Positions 18,180 through 28,798 of a DNA stretch of 64,000 bases are shown here, in pieces; the first letter of the stretch is position 1; every line of letters begins with the position of its first letter. The translations under genes and the position numbers were made by a program. Source of the stretch: Thermostichus sp047462415 (GTDB lineage: Bacteria; Cyanobacteriota; Cyanobacteriia; Thermostichales; Thermostichaceae); NCBI RefSeq assembly GCF_047462415.1, contig NZ_JANSJE010000002.1, forward strand, positions 96,890-160,889. The letters are read 5' to 3'. Below the pieces are notes generated by a model, which saw only the letters and a program-made list of their open reading frames with translations, made no database searches and was not told the origin of the DNA.

Positions 18180-18758
18180 ATGACGACTTTGACGCTCAAT
18201 TTAAGCCCTTTGATAACCCTGACGCGGGCGAATTTTATCCGGCTTTGTGCCGCTAATCCTGAGCTGAAGTTGGAACGCACTGCCCAAGGAGAGCTGGTCA
18301 TCATGTCTCCAACCGGGGGAGAAACGGGCCACTGGAGCGCCGAGATCACCACAGATCTAACTCTTTGGAATCGGCAATCGGGCCGGGGCAAAACATTTGA
18401 TTCCTCCACCGGCTTTTCTCTGCCTTCGGGCAGCGACCGCTCTCCCGATTTAGCCTGGATCCCGATTGAGAAGTGGGAAGCTTTGGATCCGGAAGCCCGT
18501 CAGGGCTTTCTGCCCTTGTGCCCCGATTTTGTGGTGGAGATCCTCTCGCCCACCGACTCTTGGACTCAAACTCAGGCCAAGATGCAGGAGTACATGGACA
18601 ACGGCTGCCGGCTGGGATGGCTGCTGGATCCCAAGAGCAAGCGGGCGATGATCTACCGGGCAGGGAAGGCGCCGGAATTGCTGGAAGACCCGCAAACTCT
18701 CTCAGGGGAAGAGGTGCTACCCGGCTTTACCTTGCCCATCCGCCAGATCTGGTCTTAG
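18180..18758 (+). CDS. Uma2-family (DUF820) putative endonuclease
   Basis: A 192-residue member of a family greatly expanded in cyanobacteria, with a PD-(D/E)XK restriction-endonuclease-like fold and mostly unknown roles. Visible landmarks: the N-terminal FIRLCAANPELKLERTAQGE, LVIMSPTGGETGHWSAEI, SPDLAWIPIEKWEAL, the active-site strand PDFVVEILSPTDS, KMQEYMDNGCRLGWLLDP, and the C-terminal EEVLPGFTLPI. The Asp, Glu and Lys positions expected of the nuclease core are present. It stands alone, with a dispersed repeat just downstream. Confidence 0.88.
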   Translation: MTTLTLNLSPLITLTRANFIRLCAANPELKLERTAQGELVIMSPTGGETGHWSAEITTDLTLWNRQSGRGKTFDSSTGFSLPSGSDRSPDLAWIPIEKWEALDPEARQGFLPLCPDFVVEILSPTDSWTQTQAKMQEYMDNGCRLGWLLDPKSKRAMIYRAGKAPELLEDPQTLSGEEVLPGFTLPIRQIWS

Positions 18759-18777
18759 CTGCATCCTGCAACGTTTA

Positions 18778-18800
18778 GGGCCTACGGCCCGCTAGCGGGA
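18778..18800. repeat. Dispersed palindromic repeat (GCCTACGGCCCGCTAGCG family)
   Basis: The core GGCCTACGGCCCGCTAGCG is identical to a copy at 25788-25813 inside the 3' end of another gene. Relatives with a GCTAACGCGA or TCGCGTTAGCG core occur near 3459, 26630 and 37124. It lies between the Uma2 gene and tRNA-Asp. Confidence 0.65.
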
Positions 18801-19041
18801 AGGGAACCGGCTCCTCGCAGACACAATTCAAACCTACGATGGCCCTATCTACATTGCCGATGCCGTTTGCAACACGCCCTGCCCATGGTCATTCCAAAGG
18901 AAAACATCCCGCTGCTTCCGGTCTTTGGGGGAATGCAGCCACCCTCCTACGAGCGAGGGAAAAGAGCCTGGGAGCGGTCAGCGCTGCGTGGCCATAACGA
19001 GACTGCAGGAAACTTCCTAGGTTAGAGTGTGTTCGGGAGTA

Positions 19042-19115
19042 CGGGGCTGACGGGGCTCGAACCCGCAACTTCCGCCGTGACAGGGCGGTGCTCTAACCAA
19101 TTGAACTACAGCCCC
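19042..19115 (-). tRNA. tRNA-Asp (anticodon GTC)
   Basis: The minus strand folds as a cloverleaf. The acceptor GGGGCTG pairs with CAGCCCC, with G as discriminator base. The D-arm is TAGTTCAATTGGTTAGAGCA. The anticodon stem CCGCC/GGCGG encloses the loop CTGTCAC, giving GTC, and the T-arm contains GGGTTCGAGCCC. CCA is not encoded. Confidence 0.97.
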
Positions 19116-19164
19116 AATCGCTGCGAATATCTATTTTGAATCTGGATGAGGATTGTTGTCAATC

Positions 19165-19653
19165 ATGGTGGTGAGTCTGGCAGGGCAGGCCGCAGCCCTT
19201 GTGGATAGCGCTCCGCAAAATGGGATCCCAGCAGCGGTGATGCAACAGGTGGCGGATGTGCTCACCCAGGTGGCCCAACATCTGGATCACCTGCAATACA
19301 CCACCTTGCGCTATCCCGATGGCGGCTGGCTGACGGTGCGGGTGGTAGAAAAGCCCGACCAGACAGAGTTCTCGCCGGGAGGCGAACCGGTCAGCCATGT
19401 GTGGATCCCGGCTTTTGGCCACCTGGAAGACGCCCAGGCCACCCTGGCGGAGCTGAGGGAGCGAGCGCCGGAGTTGGAGACTGTGTCTTTTGGGGTTTTG
19501 GAGCTGTTGTTCTTGGCGTTGGGCTTTTCCCGGGCTGATGGCATTGTCTTTTACGACCAAGTTGGGAATCGGCAGCAGGGCAAAACCGTGGCCTGCCGAG
19601 CTCTGACAGAACAGGTCAACCAATCCCTTCGCAGAGGGGCCTCCCCGGCTTAA
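19165..19653 (+). CDS. Hypothetical protein (162 aa), cyanobacterial type
   Basis: A soluble protein starting MVVSLAGQAAALVDSAP. A helical N-terminal half (VADVLTQVAQHLDHLQ) is followed by strands (YTTLRYPDGGWLTVRVVEK), then HVWIPAFGHLEDAQATLAEL and a hydrophobic helix (FGVLELLFLALGFSRAD). No family is recognised with confidence. Codon use is native and it contains GGGATCCC. I chose the ATG at 19165 over TTG codons just upstream. It ends 43 bases from the convergent kinase gene. Confidence 0.7.
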   Translation: MVVSLAGQAAALVDSAPQNGIPAAVMQQVADVLTQVAQHLDHLQYTTLRYPDGGWLTVRVVEKPDQTEFSPGGEPVSHVWIPAFGHLEDAQATLAELRERAPELETVSFGVLELLFLALGFSRADGIVFYDQVGNRQQGKTVACRALTEQVNQSLRRGASPA

Positions 19654-19696
19654 TGACACTTATCACAAAGCCGGATCCCCGCTCTGCCACCCCCTG

Positions 19697-21352
19697 TCAA
19701 CTCAAGATGGCCCCCTGTCGGCGGGCAAACTTCCGCAGCTTCTCGTCCATCCGTGCCCCCCGCAGATCGGCTTTGCAAAAGTTGGTAAAGCGCTTGCTCT
19801 GGTCTTCTGGATGGCGAGCCAAACGAACCCTACCGGTCACAGACCAGAGCACCGAGCTGGCCACCAAAAAAGCGATCCCAGCCGCTCCCAACGCATAAAC
19901 CAAATCACCCGTGGTCAGGCGGACCAGCAAAAAGGCCAGGATACCCGAGCCCAGCAGCCCCCCTAAGCCCGCCAGGATCCCTCCCAACGTCTTGGCCGAT
20001 CCAGACAGTCGACCCAAAACCTGCAGCCAATAGGGTTGAGGGGTGTTGAAGAGGATGCCGCGCAGATCCGCCCCCTGCAAGTTGGCCCCTGAGAAATCGG
20101 CTCCACGCAGATCAGCCTGGCGCAAATCGTAACCGGCTAAGTTTTGGTTGGCAAAGGACTTTCCCCGCAGATCGGCCCCCGCCATGGAAGGGATCCGCGG
20201 TGGAGTGGCCGGCTTGATCCGCCCGCCGCTGGTGATGCTGCTGGCTCGGCTCACTTGGGCGAAACCGGTGCTGCTCCCCCACTCAGAGGGGATGGCTACC
20301 GGGCTGCCGCCCGTCATTCCCCCCGCGCTGGACTGAGGGAGAGGAGTGGGCGAGAAACCGCCGGAGCGGTGCTTGGCCCAATAGCCGGAGATCACCGAGG
20401 AGCCTGGAGACAGGGGAGAGTCGGACAGCACAATGGGCTGGGAGATGGGGCCGCCTACCTTCTCCACCGGGATCCCTTGCAACGCCCGCAAAACCTCGGT
20501 AGCGGTGGCAAAGCGCTGGTTGATGGCCGGCTGCAACATGCGGTGCAAAATGGCGTCGAATTCGGGGCTGAGCTGTAGGCAATCCGACCAATCCCACTCC
20601 CCCGTCTCATGGTTATAAAACCTGGCCGGAGATTGCAACGTCATCAGGTTGATACAGGTAGCCGCCAGAGCGTAGAGATCGCTGGAGGGACCGACCGCCT
20701 GGCCGGCCACTTGCTCTGGGGGAGAAAAGCCAAGGGAGCGGATCGCAGTCACCTCCGCCGTCTGCTCCTGGGCTGGCCCCAGCTCCTTCACAGCTCCAAA
20801 GTCGATCAACACCAGCCGCTGATCCTCCTTGCGGCGAATGAGGTTGGCTGGCTTAATGTCGCGGTGAACGGTGTTGTGGCTGTGGACATAGCTGAGGATC
20901 AGCAGCACCTCCTGCATCACCTGCCGGGCCTGTGCTTCCGAAAAGGGCCCATGGCGACGCATTTCCTGCGAGAGGGTAATGCCCTGGATAAATTCCTGCA
21001 CCAGGTAGAACTTGCCACCTTCCTGGAAGTGGGCGTAGAGCTTGGGGATCTGGGAATGTTCGCCGAGGCGCTCCAACACTTGGGCCTCGCGATTGAACAG
21101 CTCCTCCGCCAACTTGGCCAGTTGCGGGGATCCCTCGACCGGGCGCAACTGCTTGATCACCCGCCAAGGTTTGGAAGGCATGTCCTCATCGCGGGCCAAG
21201 AAAGTAGCGCCAAATCCCCCCTGGCCGATGCGCTTGAAGGCCCGGTAGCGGTTGCGCAGCAGGAGGGGATGGCCACAGGCGGCACAGGTGGAGGCGTCGG
21301 CCGGGTTTTCCGGTTGCAAGCAGGCAGGGTTAAGGCAGTAGCAGTTGGACAT
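19697..21352 (-). CDS. Serine/threonine protein kinase with zinc-ribbon and pentapeptide repeats (SpkB-like)
   Basis: A 551-residue Hanks-type kinase. The N-terminus is a four-Cys ribbon (CYCLNPACLQ, CAACG). The kinase domain follows: glycine loop IGQGGFGATF, VIKQL lysine, catalytic loop HRDIKPANLI and DFGAVKEL. A Pro/Ser-rich linker leads to pentapeptide repeats (LRQADLRGADFSGANLQGAD). Next come two hydrophobic helices (ILAGLGGLLGSGILAFLLV and one at ALGAAGIAFLVASSVLW), so it is probably membrane-anchored. The architecture resembles SpkB of Synechocystis. Targets cannot be inferred. The upstream extension to 21385 lacks support. Confidence 0.9.
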   Translation of the reverse strand: MSNCYCLNPACLQPENPADASTCAACGHPLLLRNRYRAFKRIGQGGFGATFLARDEDMPSKPWRVIKQLRPVEGSPQLAKLAEELFNREAQVLERLGEHSQIPKLYAHFQEGGKFYLVQEFIQGITLSQEMRRHGPFSEAQARQVMQEVLLILSYVHSHNTVHRDIKPANLIRRKEDQRLVLIDFGAVKELGPAQEQTAEVTAIRSLGFSPPEQVAGQAVGPSSDLYALAATCINLMTLQSPARFYNHETGEWDWSDCLQLSPEFDAILHRMLQPAINQRFATATEVLRALQGIPVEKVGGPISQPIVLSDSPLSPGSSVISGYWAKHRSGGFSPTPLPQSSAGGMTGGSPVAIPSEWGSSTGFAQVSRASSITSGGRIKPATPPRIPSMAGADLRGKSFANQNLAGYDLRQADLRGADFSGANLQGADLRGILFNTPQPYWLQVLGRLSGSAKTLGGILAGLGGLLGSGILAFLLVRLTTGDLVYALGAAGIAFLVASSVLWSVTGRVRLARHPEDQSKRFTNFCKADLRGARMDEKLRKFARRQGAILS

Positions 21353-21634
21353 ACCTTTGGGGTTACCGGCTGGCGATCCGGACAACCGACACAGAGCCGA
21401 GAACTGGACAGGCCAGTTGTGATAGATACATACAGGTTAGACCAAGGAGAAACAAATTTTGCACAACTGCCTCAGCTAGGCTGATTCTAGCGTCTGCCCC
21501 CCCTGGGGATAATCGGAGAAATCGCTTAGTTTTCCGCGGATGAGGGCGGGGGAAACAAGGTCAAGACAACAAGGGCTAGACTGCCCCGCAGGCAGAAAAC
21601 TTAGAATTGATAAATACACCCATCTTGCCCTGTC

Positions 21635-24304
<2,670 letters not shown>

Positions 24305-24446
24305 CTTCCTTCTCCCCCTGAGAGAGGGCGGAGGGGAGGGAAGCGGCCCGGAGCGCTCGCGGTGCGTCTCCCACCTGAACCGCTGGCGGCTGTCCGGCCA
24401 AGATCCCCTCTATTGACAGCGCGCTTTGAGGTGAACTCAGGTGAAC

Positions 24447-24665
24447 TTAAATGCCGTCGTAGGGAACGGTGTCTCCGTACCCAAGATGCTCCTCGTCTGA
24501 TGAGGCGGTGGGCTGCTGCTCTTGTGAAGAATCTGCCGGCTCCCCCTCATCCACCAACACCAGCACCCGCACAAGTTGATTTTTGGGCAATTGTTCCTGC
24601 GCCTGCACAGGCAAAATCAGTTGACCTTGGCTGTCGGTGCGAGCCCAGAACTCGTGTGCTTTCAT
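24447..24665 (-). CDS. Small protein with antitoxin-like N-terminus (72 aa)
   Basis: The N-terminal half (MKAHEFWARTDSQGQLILPV, then PKNQLVRVLVLVDEG) resembles the swapped-hairpin or AbrB-like domains of small cyanobacterial antitoxins, which follow a residue-gly-x-leu-x-leu-pattern. The C-terminal half is acidic and Ser/Gln-rich, probably disordered. No toxin gene adjoins it: alaS ends 142 bases away on the other strand, and no plausible frame lies upstream. Function is uncertain. Confidence 0.5.
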   Translation of the reverse strand: MKAHEFWARTDSQGQLILPVQAQEQLPKNQLVRVLVLVDEGEPADSSQEQQPTASSDEEHLGYGDTVPYDGI

Positions 24666-25167
24666 GCTATCTACCTGGGATGGCGGGGAAAGAAAATCTT
24701 ATACCAGCTTGCCCCAGGCTCTGCCGCAGCCACGGGATCCCTACGCCAAGCTCGCAACCCAGCCCGCATCCGTTGCCGCTTCTGGGCGCGCAGAAAAGAG
24801 CCGGGGATCCTGCCATCCCAAATGAGAATGGATCGGCTTCCAATCCTTCCCAACTTGACAGTGCTTCAAGCTGCTGAGGGATCCCCACTTGGTTGTTTTG
24901 CATACATGGGCCCAATCCTCAAAAAGACGGGGCTGTAGACCCAGCTTTTGAGTAAAAATTCTTCCTGCTTACAGTCTTGATGCAAATCTTGCCTGTCGTG
25001 TCTGAGGGCTGCATCGCAAAGCTGTTAAGATCGGCTCAGCACAGCGATGCCGATCAACAAAAATGCAAGTCAAGAGATGGTTAAAAATCAGTTAAAAACT
25101 GGAAATCTCTGGGTTAAGCATTCCAAGACGCATCGGTGTCATCTTGCACTTTGGAGCTTGTTTGGCA
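24666..25167. other. Intergenic, no gene recognised
   Basis: About 500 bases between two divergent genes. The left half contains several GGGATCC copies and short frames without coding character. The right half is AT-rich (GGTTAAAAATCAGTTAAAAA near 25079) and probably holds the promoter of the ProX-CBS gene. No RNA gene is recognised. Confidence 0.5.
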
Positions 25168-25851
25168 ATGGTTAAGAGTTTGTTTTCGCTGGGCCGCTCT
25201 GCCGTCCTGTTGAGTTTGGGGTTGGCCTTTGTAATGGGATCCCCAGCTTCATCGCCGGTCTTTTCTCAGAGGAGAGCCGGGGCAGAGGGTAAGGTGATCC
25301 GGCCTGCTGCCTCGACCAATTTTTACTCGCTATTTTTGGCCGAGATCATCAACGAGGGGTTGCGGGAACTAGGCTATCAGGTTGAGCCCACGCAACAGCT
25401 TCAGGTGGCTTTGGCCCATGCCGCTCTGGCCAGCAACGACGTAGATTTTCTCACAGCCCATTCTCTTTCGGCTGCGGCTGCCCAAATGCGCGAGCATGAT
25501 CTCAGCACTCTGTATGTATTGGATCGCCAGGGGCGTCCTGTGGGGGTTTTATCTCCGGCGTCTCTGGAACAGGCTCTACAGGCAGGAGAGGAAGATATCC
25601 ACACAGCAATGCGGACAGACTTTCCTCAAGTTCAGGCTTCCACCAGCTTGGAGGAGCTATTTCGCTACTGGGATCGAGAAGTTCCCATCGCCGTTGTAGA
25701 TCGAGAAGGGCGCTTCAAGGGCGTAGTGGAACAAGCGGAGCTGTTTTCGGTGGTCGGTCGTCTGGGCCAATCTTGTATCCCATCCAAGGCCTACGGCCCG
25801 CTAGCGCGAACGGAAAGGGATCCGGGGGAAGACTCTCTTTTCGCGGTCTAA
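25168..25851 (+). CDS. ProX-like / CBS-domain chimera, exported (possibly a deletion fusion)
   Basis: A 227-residue protein with a signal peptide (SLFSLGRSAVLLSLGLAFVM). The next 55 residues match the start of glycine-betaine binding proteins (VIRPAASTNFYSLFLAEIIN, then ALASNDVDFLTAHS). At about residue 98 it switches to a CBS pair like the regulatory tail of the ProV ATPase (STLYVLDRQGRPVGVLSP, AIAVVDREGRFKGVV). Most of the substrate-binding lobes are missing. CBS domains are cytoplasmic in ProV, so a signal peptide ahead of them is odd. The last 20 or so residues are encoded by a dispersed repeat. It is probably a product of deletion; function unknown. Confidence 0.6.
   Translation: MVKSLFSLGRSAVLLSLGLAFVMGSPASSPVFSQRRAGAEGKVIRPAASTNFYSLFLAEIINEGLRELGYQVEPTQQLQVALAHAALASNDVDFLTAHSLSAAAAQMREHDLSTLYVLDRQGRPVGVLSPASLEQALQAGEEDIHTAMRTDFPQVQASTSLEELFRYWDREVPIAVVDREGRFKGVVEQAELFSVVGRLGQSCIPSKAYGPLARTERDPGEDSLFAV
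25788..25813. repeat. Dispersed palindromic repeat, second copy
   Basis: Contains the same 19-base core GGCCTACGGCCCGCTAGCG as the copy at 18778-18800, followed by CGAACGG. It lies inside the 3' end of the ProX-CBS frame and encodes residues such as KAYGPLARTER, so that tail is repeat-derived. Confidence 0.65.
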
Positions 25852-25960
25852 CTAACCATGATCTTCCTGGCCAGAAAAAAATAGGCCAGGGCCGCCACAC
25901 ATCAGCCACTTGGATGATCCTATTGAGGCCGGTAGTCTTGACAAGCAAGGTGAGTTGGCC

Positions 25961-26362
25961 TCAAAAAATCTCAAAAGCTGCTTCCAGGTAATCAACCAAC
26001 ACATAGCTTGCCCCTTCTTGAGAGGACCGGCGCTCTATCAAGGCGACATCAAAGCGGCAGGACAATTCGCAAAAGTGAGGATGCTGACTCAAGAAGGCCT
26101 GGGCAGCTCGGATCAAGCGTCGCTGCTTGGGGATCGCAACCGCCAAAAGCCCACCTTGATCCCAGCTACCGGGGCTGCGGGTTTTCACTTCTACAAAAAT
26201 CAGCACATCTGCTCTGTGGGCAACCAGATCCAACTCACCCCAACGGCAGCGCCATTGCTGAGCCAGGATCTGCCAGCCTTGCTGACACAGATATTGCCGC
26301 ACCCAGCCCTCTCCAGCATCGCCTGTATTCTGGCGGGAAGCTCTTCTGGGCAAGGGATCCAT
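25961..26362 (-). CDS. YraN / UPF0102 family nuclease-like protein
   Basis: A 133-residue member of UPF0102, predicted to have an endonuclease-like fold; cellular role unresolved. It carries the family core: NTGDAGEGWVRQYLCQQGWQ, then ILAQQWRCRWGELDLVA, VLIFVEVKTRSPGSWDQGG with the catalytic-type Glu-x-Lys, and IRAAQAFLSQHP. It ends with a strand (RFDVALIE). Conserved acidic residues are intact. The short frame for a 40-aa membrane protein ends 34 bases before the next gene downstream of it on the same strand. Confidence 0.9.
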   Translation of the reverse strand: MDPLPRRASRQNTGDAGEGWVRQYLCQQGWQILAQQWRCRWGELDLVAHRADVLIFVEVKTRSPGSWDQGGLLAVAIPKQRRLIRAAQAFLSQHPHFCELSCRFDVALIERRSSQEGASYVLVDYLEAAFEIF

Positions 26363-26395
26363 GAAAAAATACCAAGAAAAAACCAGTGCTCAGCT

Positions 26396-26518
26396 CTAGT
26401 GGGCGGAGCCATTGCCGTGATATTTGTCGGTGTCGTAAAAGCCGTTGCGGGTGCCGAAGTAAAAACTTGCCAAAGAGAGGGCAAGAGCAACCCCCACCAA
26501 GACTAGCTTTGCATCCAC
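26396..26518 (-). CDS. 40-aa single-pass membrane protein (NdhP-like by size and layout)
   Basis: The protein starts at GTG and reads MDAKLVLVGVALALSLASF followed by YFGTRNGFYDTDKYHGNGSAH in two pieces. It has one N-terminal transmembrane helix and a short polar tail. AGGAG lies 8 bases before the GTG. From memory, tiny cyanobacterial proteins of this shape with a YDTDKYHGNGSAH-like tail are conserved, and NdhP of the NDH-1 complex is about this size. The NdhP identity is a suggestion, not established here. It is followed on the same strand by the UPF0102 gene. Confidence 0.7.
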   Translation of the reverse strand: MDAKLVLVGVALALSLASFYFGTRNGFYDTDKYHGNGSAH

Positions 26519-26629
26519 GTGGTCTTCTCCTGATTTTTTCTTGAACCGTGACCATGATAACCTGTCTCTCCTGCATAGTTGCGGGAAGCAGCATCAACAT
26601 CGGCAAGGCACGGCATGTCAGGGATCCCA

Positions 26630-26652
26630 AAGGGCTACGGGCGCGAACGGAG
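26630..26652. repeat. Diverged copy of the dispersed palindromic repeat
   Basis: GGGCTACGGGCGCGAACGGAG matches the GGCCTACGGCCCGCTAGCGCGAACGG family with an internal deletion. It lies just upstream of the riboswitch. Confidence 0.4.
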
Positions 26653-26691
26653 AGCTTTTCTTGATGAGCTGAGCATGCTACCATTCAGGCT

Positions 26692-26804
26692 GGAAAGGGA
26701 GTAGTCAGGCGGCTTACCGCCCTCTGCATCGACATACTGGCTGAAAACAGCCCGGTGCAAGAGACAAGGCAAGCAGAGGATCTTGCTTTGGTGACGAGAC
26801 TTTC
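26692..26804 (+). promoter_or_regulatory. yybP-ykoY manganese riboswitch
   Basis: GGAAAGGGAGTAG opens the element, and GACGAGACTTTC closes the P1 stem with it (GAAAG pairs with CTTTC). Inside are the conserved ATCGACATACTGGCTG stretch, a CTGGCTGAAAACAGCC hairpin, and a second arm GCAAGCAGAGGATCTTGC. The arrangement matches the yybP-ykoY class, which senses Mn2+ and usually switches expression on. It sits about 105 bases upstream of a UPF0016 manganese exporter gene, the classic partner. Confidence 0.85.
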
Positions 26805-26909
26805 ACTGAGTTCACGCGGAGGTGAGCTTGGTGAGTCCGTCTGACTTCTCCAGCCTTCGCCTCCAGGTGTGAGCCAATTCCACACACAAGAGAGGTTGGA
26901 GGCTAAACA

Positions 26910-27533
26910 ATGTGGGCTGGTTTTGCGTCCAGTTTGTTATTGGTCACGGTAGCGGAATTTGGGGACAAGACCTTTTTTACCCCCCTGATTCTGGCTATGC
27001 GCCACCCGCGCCGCTGGGTTTTTTTGGGAACGTGGCTGGCTTTGGCCGCTATGACCTTGCTGGCGGTGGTGGCCGGGAAAGTGCTTTTTAAGCTGCTGCC
27101 ACCCCTGGGTGTGCGAGTGCTATCGGCTGGAGTTTTCGCGGCTTTTGGACTAAGAATGCTCTGGCAAGCTTACCAAATGACTCCCCAGCAGGAGAAGGAA
27201 GAAGAGAAAGAAGCCCTCAGACTGGTGGAGCAAGCCGAAGCAAAAGGCGCTGGCCACGGCGGGGCTTGGGCTGTTGTGTGGGAGGCCTTTAGCCTGACCG
27301 CCTTGGCCGAGTTCGGGGACAAAACTCAGATTGCTACCGTTTCTTTGGCAGCCACCCATCCGGGATTGAGTGTCTGGGCAGGGGCCACCCTCGGCCATGG
27401 GCTGATGGTGGGGTTGGCGGTGGTGGGTGGTCGCTTCTTAGCAGCCCACATCTCTGAACGGGCTGTGCATTGGGTGGGGGGCGGCTTGTTTCTGCTGTTT
27501 GCGTTGGTAACCAGTTGGGAATTGTTAGGGTAA
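26910..27533 (+). CDS. GDT1/TMEM165 (UPF0016) family Mn2+/Ca2+ exporter
   Basis: A 207-residue membrane protein with two homologous halves of three helices. Each half carries the family signature Glu-x-Gly-Asp-Lys-Thr: VAEFGDKTFF near residue 14 and LAEFGDKTQIATV near 132. An acidic loop (QQEKEEEKEALRLVEQAEA) links them. Relatives in cyanobacteria (Mnx) export Mn2+ from the cytoplasm to the thylakoid lumen. The upstream manganese riboswitch supports that substrate. An AGAGAGGTTGGAGG ribosome-binding region precedes the ATG. Confidence 0.93.
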   Translation: MWAGFASSLLLVTVAEFGDKTFFTPLILAMRHPRRWVFLGTWLALAAMTLLAVVAGKVLFKLLPPLGVRVLSAGVFAAFGLRMLWQAYQMTPQQEKEEEKEALRLVEQAEAKGAGHGGAWAVVWEAFSLTALAEFGDKTQIATVSLAATHPGLSVWAGATLGHGLMVGLAVVGGRFLAAHISERAVHWVGGGLFLLFALVTSWELLG

Positions 27534-27537
27534 ACGA

Positions 27538-27626
27538 TTGTAGTTATTTCAAATGGTCATGAAACAGTTTGTTGCATCAGTGAAGCGGAGCACCGAGGAG
27601 TGTAGTCGGGTTTGAAATAACCACAA
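27538..27626. mobile_element. MITE-like element with 16-bp terminal inverted repeats
   Basis: The left end TTGTAGTTATTTCAAA and right end TTTGAAATAACCACAA are inverted copies with one mismatch, enclosing about 57 bases. The left part (TCAAATGGTCATGAAACAGT) resembles the sequence at 36906-36945 (TTTTCAATGGCAATGAAACC), indicating a dispersed family. It encodes no protein. Confidence 0.55.
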
Positions 27627-27760
27627 CTATAGGATCTGCTTCCGCTTGGACTACAAAATCTCCTCTCGCCTCATATCCCAAGGGTCCGCTCTGTGTTGAG
27701 CTGGTCACATTCTGCCTTTTGGCTATAGAACTTCCATGAAGTCGGGAGAAAAAGTTCGGA

Positions 27761-28462
27761 TTATCCAAATTCCTGTTCGATGATCCGCCAGCGGGCAGTA
27801 ATCACTCCTGGCTCTAAGCTGAGGCGGCTGACAACCTGTTCTAGAGCCTGGTCATCGCGGGTTTGAGTAACCAGCTCCGCTTCGACTTTAACGAGGTCGG
27901 GCTTGTTCTCCAGATCTTCGCTGTAGAGAGCTCGCAATTTGAGATGGGAAGGGGCTATGCCCTGCAGCAGCAGAGCGCGCAGGTGGGCTTCCGCATGGCT
28001 TTTGCAAATAAATGAACACTCATAGACCAGTTCCAGTTCTGTGCCTTTGAGGGGCTGCTGGTTGATGCGGTAGCCCAGGGGGCGCAGCAGAATATTGGAA
28101 ATCAGCACAGCTCCTGCCCCAATAGCGGCTTGGGGAATATACCCCGCCCCGGCAAAGGCTCCCACGGCAGCCGCACACCAGATGGTGGCAGCGGTGTTCA
28201 AGCCGCGCACGCTGGCCCCTTCTTTGAGGATGACGCCCCCGGCCAAAAAGCCGATCCCCGACACCACCTGGGCAGCAATGCGGGTCGGGCTGCTTTCATC
28301 AGGAGTGAGAACTGAGAGCATGACAAACAAGGCTGAACCGGTGGCCACCAAGGTGTTGGTGCGCAGGCCGGCCATGCGCTGCCGCCACTGTCGCTCCAAC
28401 CCGATGAGGGATCCCAAAATAAAAGCAACCGTTAGGCGGAAGGTGAAGTCGATCCAGGTCAT
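27761..28462 (-). CDS. mgtC: MgtC/SapB family membrane protein
   Basis: A 233-residue protein. The N-terminal membrane domain has the family hallmark LIGLERQWRQRMAGLRTNTL, VSGIGFLAGGVILKEG, and VRGLNTAATIWCAAAVGAFA. A cytoplasmic C-terminal domain of about 90 residues (ELELVYECSFICKSHAEAHL onward) resembles the ACT-like extension of longer MgtC proteins. MgtC-type proteins are tied to growth at low Mg2+ and modulate membrane potential or P-type ATPases rather than transporting Mg2+. It lies in a same-strand group with mgtE, supporting a Mg2+ homeostasis role. Confidence 0.92.
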   Translation of the reverse strand: MTWIDFTFRLTVAFILGSLIGLERQWRQRMAGLRTNTLVATGSALFVMLSVLTPDESSPTRIAAQVVSGIGFLAGGVILKEGASVRGLNTAATIWCAAAVGAFAGAGYIPQAAIGAGAVLISNILLRPLGYRINQQPLKGTELELVYECSFICKSHAEAHLRALLLQGIAPSHLKLRALYSEDLENKPDLVKVEAELVTQTRDDQALEQVVSRLSLEPGVITARWRIIEQEFG

Positions 28463-28496
28463 AGGTCAGGCTCCAGTTCTCGTGGAGGAGTGAGGG

Positions 28497-28694
28497 CTAG
28501 TCGGCTACATCTGGGATCCCAAGGGCTTTGGCCGCCTGTTCCAGAGCCTGCCAGAGGGTTTCCAGTTGAGCAAAGGCCACTTCTGGGGCCAGCTTACCAC
28601 CTGTTTCTAAAGCGCAGGTTATGCTGACTCGATGGGCGTAGCGCTGCAGCAGCAACCGGAACTGAGCTGTGGTGGAAGGAGCTTTCAAGGTCAT
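28497..28694 (-). CDS. Small hypothetical protein between mgtE and mgtC (65 aa)
   Basis: An excellent AGGAGGT ribosome-binding site precedes the ATG. The 65-residue protein (MTLKAPSTTAQFRLLLQRYA, then EVAFAQLETLWQALEQAAKA) is helical, with no membrane segment. I recognise no family. It lies between two Mg2+-related genes on the same strand, 34 bases before mgtC and 104 after mgtE, so it is probably in their operon. Confidence 0.7.
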   Translation of the reverse strand: MTLKAPSTTAQFRLLLQRYAHRVSITCALETGGKLAPEVAFAQLETLWQALEQAAKALGIPDVAD

Positions 28695-28798
28695 GGCACA
28701 CCTCCTGAACGAATAATCGGATTCAATCTCAAACCAGCTCCCCCAGGCCGGGGGTAGCCTGGGAGCCGAAGTTGGACTGCAAGGGGAAAAGAGCGGCC

